Positions 1 through 8,837 of a stretch of DNA of 64,000 nucleotides are shown here, in pieces. The stretch's first letter is position 1. Each line of letters starts with the position of its first letter. Source of the DNA: Synechococcus sp. Tobar12-5m-g (GTDB taxonomy: Bacteria > Cyanobacteriota > Cyanobacteriia > PCC-6307 > Cyanobiaceae); NCBI RefSeq assembly GCF_024345415.1, contig NZ_JAGQBB010000008.1, forward strand, positions 55,790 through 119,789. Direction: 5' to 3'. The position numbers were made by a program, and so were the translations under genes. Below the pieces are notes generated by a model that worked only from the letters and a program-made list of their open reading frames with translations, did not search any database and had not been told where the DNA came from.

Positions 1-954
1 TACTACTCCGGCATCAATGCCCTCACCCTGATGCATCTGGCCTTGAATCTCACCGGCGACCACCGCTGTGATCACCAGATGGAGGTGATGGCTGGGGCGG
101 TGCGCTTCGCGGCCGAGTGCGAGGAGGATCCCGCTCAGCAGTTTTGGGCCCTGGCCACCCTTGCGGATCTCGAGGTGCTGGTGGGAACCCCCGAGGGGGT
201 ACAGGGGGCCTATCGCAAGGCCATCGCCCGCAATGACAAGGATCGTTTTGCACTCGAATCCGTGCGCTCCCAGTTGCTGCTCCTGCAGGATCTGGAATTC
301 CAGCCTGAAACGGTGAGCGTGGCGATTGCCACCCTCGATCGTGCCATCGAGAAAACCACTCCCGCCGCGGTGCGCTGGCGGCCTCGCCAGGCCATCCTGT
401 TCAGCGGCCACATCATGGACACGCCCAACCGCCCCCAGCCCAGGTTCCCTGCCGCCATGGAGGCCGCAGCCACGGAAAGAATCGGCGCTGCCCTCGATGC
501 CCTCGGCGCCGGTGCCGATGACATCACCTACTGCCAGGCAGCCGCGGGCGGTGATCTGATCTTTCTGGAGGCCGCCCTGCAGAGGCAGGTGCGATGCCAG
601 GTGCTGCTGCCTTTTGATGAGGCCACGTTTCTGCAGCGCTCGGTGCTTCCATCCGTGCATGGGGAACAGTGGCGTGATCGCTATTTCGCCATGAAGGAAA
701 GGCTCACGCTGCCCATTCGCTTCATGCCCGATGAACTGGGCCCCACTCCGCCACAGCTGAATGCCTTTGAACGCTGCAATATCTGGCTGCTCAACTCCAC
801 GCTGGCCTGTGGGATTGATCGTGTGCGGTTCATCGCCCTCTGGAACGGTGCTGGGGGCGATGGCCCCGGCGGCACCGCCCATCTGCATCAAGAAGTGCAA
901 CGCCGCACCGGCCAGGTGAGCTGGATCGACACCCGCTCCCTACCTTGTGCCTAG
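1..954 (+). CDS. TPR-S/DUF4071-type sensor protein with C-terminal SLOG-like domain (5' partial)
   Basis: The reading frame is open from base 1, so the gene begins left of the window. The ten codons before the first ATG (YYSGINALTL) match the conserved core of the TPR-S (DUF4071, TRAF-binding-like) family. The helical repeat region covers roughly the first 120 residues. The last 190 residues begin AILFSGHIMD and carry GGDLIFLEAAL and VLLPFDEATF, a pattern I know as the Rossmann-like SLOG-type domain fused to TPR-S in cyanobacteria. TPR-S proteins have been proposed as nucleotide-sensing parts of bacterial conflict systems. The stop lies 32 bp before the likely start of the patatin gene, which suggests co-transcription. 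No catalytic role can be assigned. Confidence 0.7.
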   Translation, partial: YYSGINALTLMHLALNLTGDHRCDHQMEVMAGAVRFAAECEEDPAQQFWALATLADLEVLVGTPEGVQGAYRKAIARNDKDRFALESVRSQLLLLQDLEFQPETVSVAIATLDRAIEKTTPAAVRWRPRQAILFSGHIMDTPNRPQPRFPAAMEAAATERIGAALDALGAGADDITYCQAAAGGDLIFLEAALQRQVRCQVLLPFDEATFLQRSVLPSVHGEQWRDRYFAMKERLTLPIRFMPDELGPTPPQLNAFERCNIWLLNSTLACGIDRVRFIALWNGAGGDGPGGTAHLHQEVQRRTGQVSWIDTRSLPCA

Positions 955-985
955 GCCAGTGGTGGCCCCCTTCGATCAGCCCATC

Positions 986-2197
986 ATGACTGACGTCTCC
1001 GCAGATCATCCCATCCTGGCCCGGATGAGGAAGGAAGGGCCCAAGAAGATCCTCACCTGCGATGGTGGAGGCATCCGCGGGCTGATCAGCGTGGAGATCC
1101 TCGCCAAACTCGAGGCGGATCTGCGTATAAAGCTAGGGCAACCCGAGCTCCTTCTGGGCGACTATTTCGATTTCATCTGCGGCACCAGCACGGGGGGCAT
1201 CATCGCCGCGTGCCTATCGTCCGGGATGTCTGTGAGCCAGATTCGCGACTTCTACGTGAGCAACGGTTCCAGCATGTTCGAGCGGGCCAAGTGGTACATG
1301 CAACTGCATCAGAAGTATGAAGCCGAACCCCTGGCCTTGCTGCTGCAGCAGGCGCTGACCTGTCAGCTCAACGGCCCCGGTTCCATCTACAACGAAAACG
1401 ATCCCCCCGTTGAACTCGGCGATCTCAGGATGCGTGGGCTGCTGATGCTCGTTCTGCGCAACCACAATACCGATTCCCCCTGGCCGGTTTGCAACAACCC
1501 CCTGGCCAAGTACAACCAACTGGATCGGAAGGATTGCAACCTTCATCTGCCGCTCTGGCAGCTGGTGAGGGCAAGCACGGCGGCGCCCACGTTCTTTCCG
1601 CCCGAAGTGGTGACCTTTGCTGCGGGGACCAACCGGGAGTACCAGTTCGTGTTCGTGGATGGGGGCATCACCACCTACAACAATCCCGCCTACCTGGCCT
1701 TCCAGATGGCCACCGCCAGCCCGTACAAGATCAATTGGACCACAGGGGTTGATCAGATGCTGATCGTTTCAGTGGGCACGGGCAACGCTCCCGCCGCCAG
1801 GCCTGACTTTCGCCCGGAGGAACTTTCACGGCTCGGCCTTGCCATTACGGTTCCCTCCGCGCTGATGAATGCCGCCACAGCGGGCTGGGACATGGTGTGC
1901 CGCGTGTTGGGCGAGTGCCGCTATGGCGGGGAGGTGGATCGCGAGTTCGGCGCCATGATCCAGGCTCCGAATACGCCTGCGGGAGAGAGCAACTGGAGTG
2001 GGCTAAAGCAGTTCGCTTATGTTCGCTACGACCCCCTCACAAGCCGTGAGGGGCTGAATGATCTCGATCTCCCGGATGTGAGCGATAAGGCCATGGCAGG
2101 CATGGATGACGTCAAACTCATTCCCGAGCTCCAGCGGGTGGGAGAGGCCTACGCCGGGCGTCACGTGAAGATCGATCACCTCGCGGGCTTCGTGTGA
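986..2197 (+). CDS. patatin-like phospholipase
   Basis: A predicted serine lipid acyl hydrolase with a Ser-Asp dyad. From the ATG at 986 it is 403 residues, a usual length for bacterial patatins. The oxyanion-hole motif DGGGIRG lies near residues 26-32, the nucleophile elbow GTSTG near 66-70 (Ser68), and the DGG motif with the catalytic Asp in FVDGGITTYNNP. A GTG at 947 would add 13 residues and overlap the upstream gene by 8 bp; the ATG was preferred because the alignable sequence begins there. There is no signal peptide, so it is probably cytosolic and would act on the inner leaflet. Its coupling to a TPR-S/SLOG-like sensor suggests a regulated membrane-damaging effector, as patatins are in CBASS. 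That role is inference. Confidence 0.85.
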   Translation: MTDVSADHPILARMRKEGPKKILTCDGGGIRGLISVEILAKLEADLRIKLGQPELLLGDYFDFICGTSTGGIIAACLSSGMSVSQIRDFYVSNGSSMFERAKWYMQLHQKYEAEPLALLLQQALTCQLNGPGSIYNENDPPVELGDLRMRGLLMLVLRNHNTDSPWPVCNNPLAKYNQLDRKDCNLHLPLWQLVRASTAAPTFFPPEVVTFAAGTNREYQFVFVDGGITTYNNPAYLAFQMATASPYKINWTTGVDQMLIVSVGTGNAPAARPDFRPEELSRLGLAITVPSALMNAATAGWDMVCRVLGECRYGGEVDREFGAMIQAPNTPAGESNWSGLKQFAYVRYDPLTSREGLNDLDLPDVSDKAMAGMDDVKLIPELQRVGEAYAGRHVKIDHLAGFV

Positions 2198-2389
2198 TCA
2201 ATGTGGTCAAACCAGTCAAGCGGTTGGCTACGCTCTTCCCACTGGGAACTCCGAGCCCGAACGCGCTGTAGATCGAGACACTCGAGTACATACTCCAGGA
2301 CTTGGAGGCCCGATGGTTCTATCGGCGGGTTGCCGATCATTCCCCACCCGAGAGCCTACGCTTTTGATTCTGATTGCACCAGCTGACCC

Positions 2390-2827
2390 ATGCCCCATAC
2401 CCCCCCATTCGGAGGCCACGCAAAATGGTTCCTGAGCACAACCGCAGCGGGCCTGATCGCCCTGCTGCCCTTCGCTTCAGGAAAAGCAGGGGATGCAGGT
2501 GGAATCGCTCCACAGATCCCGCGAGACCAATGGAAAGACTGTGGATTCAATGACCAGATCATTGGTTGTATTGACAAGCAACTTTCCAATGGTCTGAGTC
2601 TTGTCTGGAAAGACGGACTTCGCATGACCTACCTAGAGCAGCAGGGGCGCCAGGTGGGGGAGGTAGTCTATTTGGTCGATAGGCTTGGTGGCCTGTGGAG
2701 GCGCGAAGTGTTGGCGCAAGGAAATACATTGCTCACCAGTCTTGGAAGCGGGAATCGGATAGTGGTACCACTCCGCTTTCCCTGCAGGCCTCCCTTGAAG
2801 GGCGAAGTGGGCTATTGCCGCTATTAA
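2390..2827 (+). CDS. small secreted protein of unknown function
   Basis: A 145-residue protein I do not recognise. The N-terminus has a basic residue followed by a hydrophobic stretch (about residues 13-30, ending FASGKAG), consistent with a Sec signal peptide. The mature part is about 115 residues with four cysteines (near CGF, CID, CRP, CRY), which could form two disulfides in the periplasm. It starts about 190 bp after the patatin gene on the same strand and converges with the GH19-C39 gene 37 bp away. Base composition is lower in GC than the core genes, as in its neighbours. Confidence 0.5.
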   Translation: MPHTPPFGGHAKWFLSTTAAGLIALLPFASGKAGDAGGIAPQIPRDQWKDCGFNDQIIGCIDKQLSNGLSLVWKDGLRMTYLEQQGRQVGEVVYLVDRLGGLWRREVLAQGNTLLTSLGSGNRIVVPLRFPCRPPLKGEVGYCRY

Positions 2828-2864
2828 GTTGAAGCCGGATAACTCCTAAAGGCTGGATTTGAGC

Positions 2865-4169
2865 TTAGTTTGGTGGTTCGGCAATAATTGCCCACCCCTT
2901 GCCGGGAGCATAGGTGCCATTGTCTAACACCATCCAGCGACGACCGAAGTTTTTGTAGCTGTATTGAAGGCCTTTGGCTACGCGATTGACATAGGTACCG
3001 TTGATCAAATCCATATCGCCAAAAGGATCATTCACGATCACCCCTGTTGGGGTGTAGCCAACTACGCAGAGCCAGTGCCCCCCTCCGGTTGGTGCATCAA
3101 CATGGCCATGGTGGAGAAATCCGCACGGCACTGGAATGCCTCGGTTGATCTGTTGCTCAATGATGGAGAAGTCGCAATTCTGATTAAACCTGGCTTTGAG
3201 GCCAAAGCTTTCCAGGGCCTGAATCTGGGAAGCGGCGTCCGTTGTGTCGCCGTAGGTGAAAACCTTCTTCAAATAGATGTCATCACCATTGGGGCCTGGA
3301 AGGGTACCTGGCTTCAGGAATTCAAGCAACATGGCACAACTGGAGCTGAAGCACATCCGATCGGCTTGAGCTTCTCCCTGGGCAAAAACGGCGGAATCTA
3401 GCTGGTAAAAGTAGGGAACGTCAAGAGGGTTCCTGCCGGCAACACTTACCCCAGCGGGCTTCTCCGCTTGGGTAGGAGAAACCGAATCGGGAATGAACTT
3501 GGTTGCTGTTGCGAAGTAGTCCTCCCGTTCCTGGAGTCCGTTGGCGGGATCACGTCCGTTGACCCGTTCGGAAATCTGACGGCAGCTTGCTCCACTGTCA
3601 ACCAGGCTGTTCATGTGGTTTTTGTTCCACCAGAATCCCGCTGAGGTGAAAGGGTATTGGCTCGCTACGTAGCTGCAACCCTCCATCACACGCATATCGT
3701 TGATTGATTTGGCAAATTGTTCGTAGTTGTAGCGGCCTGTCAACTGGATGGCCCCCGCTCCTTTGAAGCGGGTGCCATCACCTGGCTGGGTGTTCCCTAA
3801 GTCACGCCTTCCCTCGTAGGCCTTACCACTTGCTAATTCCTGGAGCCACCGCAACCCTCCAGATTCATGGGCAATCTGTGCGATGAAATGGCGTATCCTT
3901 GCTGGCGTATCGATGTCGAAGCGATCAAGACAGCTGTTTAAATCAACAAGCTGATCGGGAGTGATATCGCGCCCGAAGATCGCTTTGCATTGATCGGCTG
4001 TGATCAACGCAGTCTCTGGTGCCTGGAATGGGGGCGCGGAGCGATACTGCTCGGCAAACCCATCAATTTGTGCTGTGGTCAGCTGATCTTGAAGCCATTG
4101 CCAAGCGGATTTCTGATGGGGAAGATCATTGTAGAATTTGGCGGCATCAATCAGGTTAATTGAGTTCAT
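2865..4169 (-). CDS. bifunctional GH19 chitinase/muramidase - C39-like peptidase
   Basis: A 434-residue protein with two hydrolase domains. The first (about 55-225) is glycoside hydrolase family 19: IAHESGG (catalytic Glu near 102), AYEGRRDLGN (second Glu near 119) and FKGAGAIQLTGRYNY are classic signatures, and this family includes phage endolysins cutting chitin or peptidoglycan glycan strands. The second (about 248-430) is a papain-like C39_2 peptidase: MCFSSSCAM (Cys near 273), GGGHWLCVVGY (His near 365) and NDPFGD (Asp near 381). No signal peptide is visible, so it would need lysis, a holin or another export route. It stands alone on the minus strand. It may be a prophage-derived endolysin or a competition toxin. 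Confidence 0.8.
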   Translation of the reverse strand: MNSINLIDAAKFYNDLPHQKSAWQWLQDQLTTAQIDGFAEQYRSAPPFQAPETALITADQCKAIFGRDITPDQLVDLNSCLDRFDIDTPARIRHFIAQIAHESGGLRWLQELASGKAYEGRRDLGNTQPGDGTRFKGAGAIQLTGRYNYEQFAKSINDMRVMEGCSYVASQYPFTSAGFWWNKNHMNSLVDSGASCRQISERVNGRDPANGLQEREDYFATATKFIPDSVSPTQAEKPAGVSVAGRNPLDVPYFYQLDSAVFAQGEAQADRMCFSSSCAMLLEFLKPGTLPGPNGDDIYLKKVFTYGDTTDAASQIQALESFGLKARFNQNCDFSIIEQQINRGIPVPCGFLHHGHVDAPTGGGHWLCVVGYTPTGVIVNDPFGDMDLINGTYVNRVAKGLQYSYKNFGRRWMVLDNGTYAPGKGWAIIAEPPN

Positions 4170-4811
4170 TAATTTATGAAGCCATGTTAATGCTTTTACT
4201 TTATAGTTTGCCTATGGGGTCACCAGGCTAAGTGCTGAAGCCGTTGCAAATATTATTATTCGTGGTATTGCTGGTGTTGTTGGTCACTTTTCTGCGCCTC
4301 TAAGCAATCCTTGTCGAATGTCACCATCGCGTTTAAGCGATCAAAGGATCTGCGGTCCCGCGATCAGCTGAGATGATGGCACTCTGCGGCACTGGCGGAC
4401 TATCTCGCCGGTGGTCGCAGCAAGCCCAACTGCCCAGATGCGGTGAAAACCTGATCGATTTGGATATCGCTGACCTGATCACTGGAGCGGCTGACGGCAT
4501 GCTGGTGATCTTTCGCCCCGATTGCTGATTGCAGAGATCTGCCAATCGTTTCATGACCAGCTCCCTCCCATGGATTCACAAATGCCAGCAGAGGCGGCAG
4601 CTCACGCAACCCCCCCATGGCGTGGCCACTTCAAGCAATGAAAATCATAGTGATGGATTTCATCTCTCTCGTAGAAGCAATTTGTGAAGCACCCCCAGGG
4701 CAGCCTTGCGCTCGATCGAAATGCGCTGCCTGAGCAGAATCTCCCAAGGGTATTCAGTGTCGCCATGGAAGACGCTTGCGATGCGGGCTTTCCCATTTTC
4801 TCAACGACGCC
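4170..4811. other. gene-poor interval with possible coding remnants
   Basis: About 640 bp without a convincing gene. Short open stretches exist on both strands but have poor starts and are broken by stops. Downstream of the GT2 gene on the minus strand (about 4683-4800), one frame reads protein-like for about 45 codons (containing FHGDTEYPWEILLRQR) without a start codon, and could be a decayed fragment. Another broken stretch lies at 4330-4620. I could not match either to a family. The first 60 bp upstream of the GH19-C39 gene are AT-rich and could hold its promoter. Confidence 0.4.
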
Positions 4812-5951
4812 TCACCGTGGCGACGTCCAGCCAACCTCTTCTCCATTCTCCTTTAGACGGCCGCGCCACAGCCCCATGAGCGTGCCGAGAGCCATCAGGA
4901 AAGCCAGGCTTCCCACAACCCCACTCAGCAGCGGCTCCAACACAACCGTGTGCCATGGCGGCCGACCATGGCGGCTCAGGAGCCAGCAACTTAGCCGCTG
5001 CAGATAAAGAATGGTCGTTGTGATTGCCACCACCTGGATCCATCCCAGGCGCAATACGCAGGTGCGCCCGGCGGCCAGAACTCCGATCAGCACCAGGACG
5101 CCGAGCGGCACCACCAGAGTGGCCAACAGGAAATTCGGCAGCGTCAGCCAACGGAAGCGAAGCGTGGCCGCCTCCTTCGTCAGCCCATGGCGCAGCCCGC
5201 ACTGCAGATGGCCGGTCATCCAGCGTCTGCGCTGGCGCAGGAGGTTGGCGAACGTGCGGGGGACCAGGGTGACGGCCGTGGCGCCGGTCGCCAGGCCGAG
5301 GTGATGCCCTTTGCGGCTGAGGCTGAGGGTGAGATCGGCATCTTCGGTGCGGGTGCGGCAGGAGAAGGGCGTCTCCACCAGCGCCGATCGCCGGAACAGG
5401 GTGGCGGCCCCCGGAAGAATGGCGATCGCACCGAGGGCTGCCTGGCCGGCGCGCTCCACATTCAGCGCGTTCTGATATTCCTGACGCTGCATTGAGGTCA
5501 GCAGGCCGGGGGCGGGCTGCGCCTCCAACATGAAGGCCACGGCATCGGCCCCCTCCGCCTCCAGCCATGCCGCGGCTGCGGCCAGGGCGTCCGGCTCGGG
5601 TCGGGTGTCGGCATCGAGGGTCAGCACCAGATCACCGCGACACGCTTCGATCGCGGTGTTGAGGGCAGCCGACTTGCCGCGATTGTGGGGGTGGCGCAGC
5701 AGCATCCCGCGGGCCAACGCCTTGAGCGCGCCCTGTGTCAGGTTCCCTGTCTGATCGCTCGAGCCGTCATCGACGACGATCACCTCCCAAGGGGATAGCG
5801 AACTGCACCGCAACGACCGCAGCGTTGCGACGATCACCGCTGCTTCGTTGTAGGCCGGGATAACGACCGACACATGACAGGCCTGGCGCGGCAGCGACGG
5901 CCCGGAGGGGCGGCCACCAAGGACATGCAGACCCAGCCACCAGAGCACCAA
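4812..5951 (-). CDS. processive GT2 glycosyltransferase (PgaC/BcsA-like)
   Basis: A membrane glycosyltransferase of family 2 that polymerises sugars from UDP donors. All hallmarks are visible: VSVVIPAYNEA, DDGSSD (first Asp), LDADT (DxD), RTEDADL (TED) and RQRRRWMTG (QxxRW), followed by several C-terminal membrane helices. The QxxRW box and helices indicate a processive enzyme such as poly-N-acetylglucosamine synthase. The start is uncertain: GTG at 5951 is given, but the frame stays open upstream through a leucine-rich helix to the end of the preceding gene, so translation may begin earlier at a rare codon. It is the last gene of the TIR/NTPase operon, about 60 bp behind its neighbour. Confidence 0.85.
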   Translation of the reverse strand: MVLWWLGLHVLGGRPSGPSLPRQACHVSVVIPAYNEAAVIVATLRSLRCSSLSPWEVIVVDDGSSDQTGNLTQGALKALARGMLLRHPHNRGKSAALNTAIEACRGDLVLTLDADTRPEPDALAAAAAWLEAEGADAVAFMLEAQPAPGLLTSMQRQEYQNALNVERAGQAALGAIAILPGAATLFRRSALVETPFSCRTRTEDADLTLSLSRKGHHLGLATGATAVTLVPRTFANLLRQRRRWMTGHLQCGLRHGLTKEAATLRFRWLTLPNFLLATLVVPLGVLVLIGVLAAGRTCVLRLGWIQVVAITTTILYLQRLSCWLLSRHGRPPWHTVVLEPLLSGVVGSLAFLMALGTLMGLWRGRLKENGEEVGWTSPR

Positions 5952-6013
5952 CAGGCGCAGCCAGATCAGCAGCAGGAGCAGCTCAATCAGCCGCCCAAAA
6001 ACCGAACAGCCCG

Positions 6014-6634
6014 TCAGCGGAACTTCTCCACGATCCAGCGTGCCTTGCGATTGCCCGTGGACTCGTCGATCACCAGGCCCGGGTAGGAAGCCAGGGGCTC
6101 AATTCCATCGTCGGAGCGATCGGGGGAAACGAGCACATAGCCATAGCGACGGCAGCCGCTGCGTGCATAGGTCTCCTTACTCTCACAGGGTTGGAGTGCC
6201 GACAGCGGCCAGGCGGCGAACAACCAGTGTGTCTTGCCGGCGAGATCTTTGGTATTGGCCTGAAAGGTGACCACCCTGCTGGCCCCGCTCTTCGGCAGGG
6301 GGACGCGTTGGGCCGGCAGATCGAAGGATGGGGTGTTGTCATCGGTGATGATTTTTCGACCAGCGGTGCCGGTGGATTTCGCGTTGCCCGGCAGGGGCTT
6401 GTAGGCGGTGAGCCCCACCAGTACCTCCGGTTGCGAGGGGAAGGGTCTGCTGCCGGGTGCCTTGCCGCTGCAATCGAGCGTGATGCGGAACTGCAACTTC
6501 GATCCACTTGTTTCCATGGCAGGTCTGGTCAGCCCGCAGGACAGGGTCGGTTTCGCCAGCACTGGCGGGGCGCCCAGCAGCAGCAGTGCCACCAAGAGGC
6601 TGCGGCTAGGGATGGTGGAGGATGTAAAGCGCAT
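6014..6634 (-). CDS. secreted protein of unknown function in the TIR/NTPase operon
   Basis: A 206-residue protein I do not recognise. The N-terminus has a hydrophobic stretch ([16 protein letters not shown]) ending in a good signal-peptidase site, so the product should be periplasmic or extracellular. Cysteines occur near SCGL, LDCSG, PCESKE and SGCRRY, enough for two disulfides. The start overlaps the end of the upstream NTPase-lysozyme-like gene by 29 bp, which argues for translational coupling; an in-frame GTG lies one codon upstream. Because the upstream product has an apparently periplasmic peptidoglycan-hydrolase-like domain, this protein could be a partner or inhibitor of it. That is inference from context only. 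Confidence 0.6.
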   Translation of the reverse strand: MRFTSSTIPSRSLLVALLLLGAPPVLAKPTLSCGLTRPAMETSGSKLQFRITLDCSGKAPGSRPFPSQPEVLVGLTAYKPLPGNAKSTGTAGRKIITDDNTPSFDLPAQRVPLPKSGASRVVTFQANTKDLAGKTHWLFAAWPLSALQPCESKETYARSGCRRYGYVLVSPDRSDDGIEPLASYPGLVIDESTGNRKARWIVEKFR

Positions 6635-8834
6635 CACGGAGCTCCAGTTCGTTGCGTAAGGGAATCAACTTGGCATAATTATCGCCGTTTCGCTTCCGTT
6701 CGGGAAAATAAAGCTTCACGTTGTCACGTTGCTGGTATAGCGCCTGGATGATTTCCGCGTCGGATGCCTTGGAAGGATCAGGCAGCGTGCTCAGTGCATT
6801 TTGCACGAGTGATGTTTCAGGGCCGTACTGCACCGCGATGGAGAACATCACCGCCTCTAGGGCCAGTGATTTTCTGGCTTTCACGTTTAAGTGATAGGGC
6901 ACACCCGAAGGGGTGGCGAGGGCGGTCCCCTTCACTTTGGCCAGAAGCTGTTTATAGTCTCTCTGCTCGATGTAGTCCCGCTGTGAATTGATGAAGCTGT
7001 CTCTGGTTTTTGGATCCTGTGCTAGTTTCTTCCAGGCTGTTGCGAAGGCAGCGGATTGGCCGTTAGTGTTGGGGTTGTTGCCCACCTGCGGCAGGGCTGC
7101 ATGGAGTACCGGAAGCCTGTATTCAAGGAAGCCTAGGTAGTCATCCATTGACCCTCCGGCTTTGATGCTGTAGTAGCCGTAGTAAATACCACCGTGAGCA
7201 TCGGTGAATCTCGTCCAAGCTTCATTCCCCTCAAAGCGCTTGGCCAGGATGTCGATGGTGTAAGGCGGTGACGGAACGGAGCGGATGCTGGCCACTTTCA
7301 GTAGCCGCTCCTGAAACACCTCGTTGTCTTCTTTCTGCTGCAACGCCCGCTCGGCCTGCCTGCCTTGGCGCACCGCTTGCCAGGTGGCCATGGCCAGTCC
7401 CACCACAAGCAGAGCGCAGAGGCTAAGACCCCATTTCAGCAGCTTCGCCCGTTCCTGCTGCGCCCTGGTACTGATCTGCAGTGCCTTCCGTTCGAGCTCT
7501 GCCCGCGTCTGCTGCTCTTCTGCGGAGCGGCTGGCTTCGAGGAAGGCGAGGTCGGCGTCACTGAGCCGTTTTCCCTGCGCCCACGCCTGGGCTTCCTCCA
7601 GAGGCCGGCCCCGCAGCAGGAACGACGGCTGCTGAGCTGGCCCTGCCGACTGCCAGGCGAGCAGGGCCTCGCCGTAAAGGGGCGGGCGCAGCTCTGCCAG
7701 CATCAGCTGCACCCAGGCAACGTTGAACACTTCGGCGTAAATCGGGTTGTAGATCTGCAGCCTGCTGCCCCGCTTCACCACCAGTCCCGTCAACCGCAGT
7801 TGCAGCTGCTCTTGGCTGTCGTCGGCCTCGATGGCCCCGCTCTCCTGGATCTGCTGCACCAGGCCCAGCAGCCGCCCCCGGCCACGCTCGTCGGTCTGCA
7901 GCAGCCGGTCGCGGATCGTCTTGAGGTGCGGCGGCACATCCTGGGCTTCCCAGTTCTCGATCACCTGCCGGCGTGCCACCTGCTCCACCAGGGCCTCGGC
8001 GGACAATTCTTCAGTCCCGCCGCCGGCGGCTTCCGTCACCAGCTTGAGCAGCTTCTGAGTGAGAAACGGCTGGCCGCCGCTCCAGTGCAGTACGGCCTTC
8101 AGCACCGCCTCGGGCTCCCGCACCAGACCGTTCAGCCCCCCCAGCAGCGGCCGGGCTTCCTCCAGCCGGAAACCGGCTATTTCAACCGCGTGGCCGATGT
8201 TGAAGGCGGAGCGGTGATGGCCGCGGATCAGGTCGTAGGGCGTGGCCACGCCCAGGAAGCAGAAACTCAGGCGCTGGTAGGCGGGCTTTTCACTGCGCTT
8301 CTCGTAAAGCGAGCGGATCAGGCCGAAGAAGCCGTCGGTGTCGAAGGAGAGGCTGAGCAGATTATCCACTTCCTCCACGAAGATCACGATCGGTTGCGTG
8401 GTTTTGGCCAGCAGGATCAGATCGACAAATTCATAGAAACGTTCCACCGACGAAAGTGACTGGGCATCCCGTTCCTTCCACCAGCGCGAGAACTCCACTT
8501 GCTCTGCCAGCCCTACATCGGCCAGCAACCGCTTGATCGTGCCCGCATACCACTGGGCTTCGTTGAGCGTGGTGCCCCGCGTCTGCGGGTCGATCACGGC
8601 ACAGATCACACCCTCGGCCTGCAGCTTCTGCATGGCCCGTACCCGCAGGCTGCTCTTGCCCATCTGGCGGGAGTTGAACACGAAGCAGTAATCCCCGGCC
8701 TGGAGATGCTTGTAGAGATCCTGATCCGCCTGCCGCGCCACATAGCCCGCGTGCTCCACCGGCAGGCTGCCACCCACCTGGTAGCTGAAGCGGGCGGGCT
8801 CGGTGTTGTGGTGGGGGGCGGGAGAGGCCGTCAT
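6606..8834 (-). CDS. AAA-like (AAA_35) NTPase - TM - lysozyme-like domain fusion
   Basis: A 742-residue protein with an unusual layout. Residues 20-380 are an AAA-like NTPase of the cyanobacterial AAA_35 type: P-loop NSRQMGKSS (54-62), Walker [14 protein letters not shown] (148-160) and a winged-helix part to about 380. A charged, probably coiled-coil stretch (430-465) leads to one membrane helix (about 466-486). The C-terminal 220 residues would then be periplasmic. They contain [20 protein letters not shown] and [12 protein letters not shown], resembling lysozyme-like domains with a GGxSYGxYQ motif (VgrG-related/endolysin type). The start is 3 bp after the TIR-NTPase stop. NTP-controlled cell-wall cleavage is an inference. 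Confidence 0.75.
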   Translation of the reverse strand: MTASPAPHHNTEPARFSYQVGGSLPVEHAGYVARQADQDLYKHLQAGDYCFVFNSRQMGKSSLRVRAMQKLQAEGVICAVIDPQTRGTTLNEAQWYAGTIKRLLADVGLAEQVEFSRWWKERDAQSLSSVERFYEFVDLILLAKTTQPIVIFVEEVDNLLSLSFDTDGFFGLIRSLYEKRSEKPAYQRLSFCFLGVATPYDLIRGHHRSAFNIGHAVEIAGFRLEEARPLLGGLNGLVREPEAVLKAVLHWSGGQPFLTQKLLKLVTEAAGGGTEELSAEALVEQVARRQVIENWEAQDVPPHLKTIRDRLLQTDERGRGRLLGLVQQIQESGAIEADDSQEQLQLRLTGLVVKRGSRLQIYNPIYAEVFNVAWVQLMLAELRPPLYGEALLAWQSAGPAQQPSFLLRGRPLEEAQAWAQGKRLSDADLAFLEASRSAEEQQTRAELERKALQISTRAQQERAKLLKWGLSLCALLVVGLAMATWQAVRQGRQAERALQQKEDNEVFQERLLKVASIRSVPSPPYTIDILAKRFEGNEAWTRFTDAHGGIYYGYYSIKAGGSMDDYLGFLEYRLPVLHAALPQVGNNPNTNGQSAAFATAWKKLAQDPKTRDSFINSQRDYIEQRDYKQLLAKVKGTALATPSGVPYHLNVKARKSLALEAVMFSIAVQYGPETSLVQNALSTLPDPSKASDAEIIQALYQQRDNVKLYFPERKRNGDNYAKLIPLRNELELRDALYILHHP

Positions 8835-8837
8835 CGC

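Noticed and set aside
2201..2386. 61-codon plus-strand ORF after the patatin gene
   Set aside because: Ser/Arg-rich, no family and no clear ribosome-binding site; a second frame there has a stop and only a short protein-like stretch.
4333..4618. Possible transposase remnant
   Set aside because: Short frames on both strands, but no DDE, helix-turn-helix or terminal repeat could be matched.
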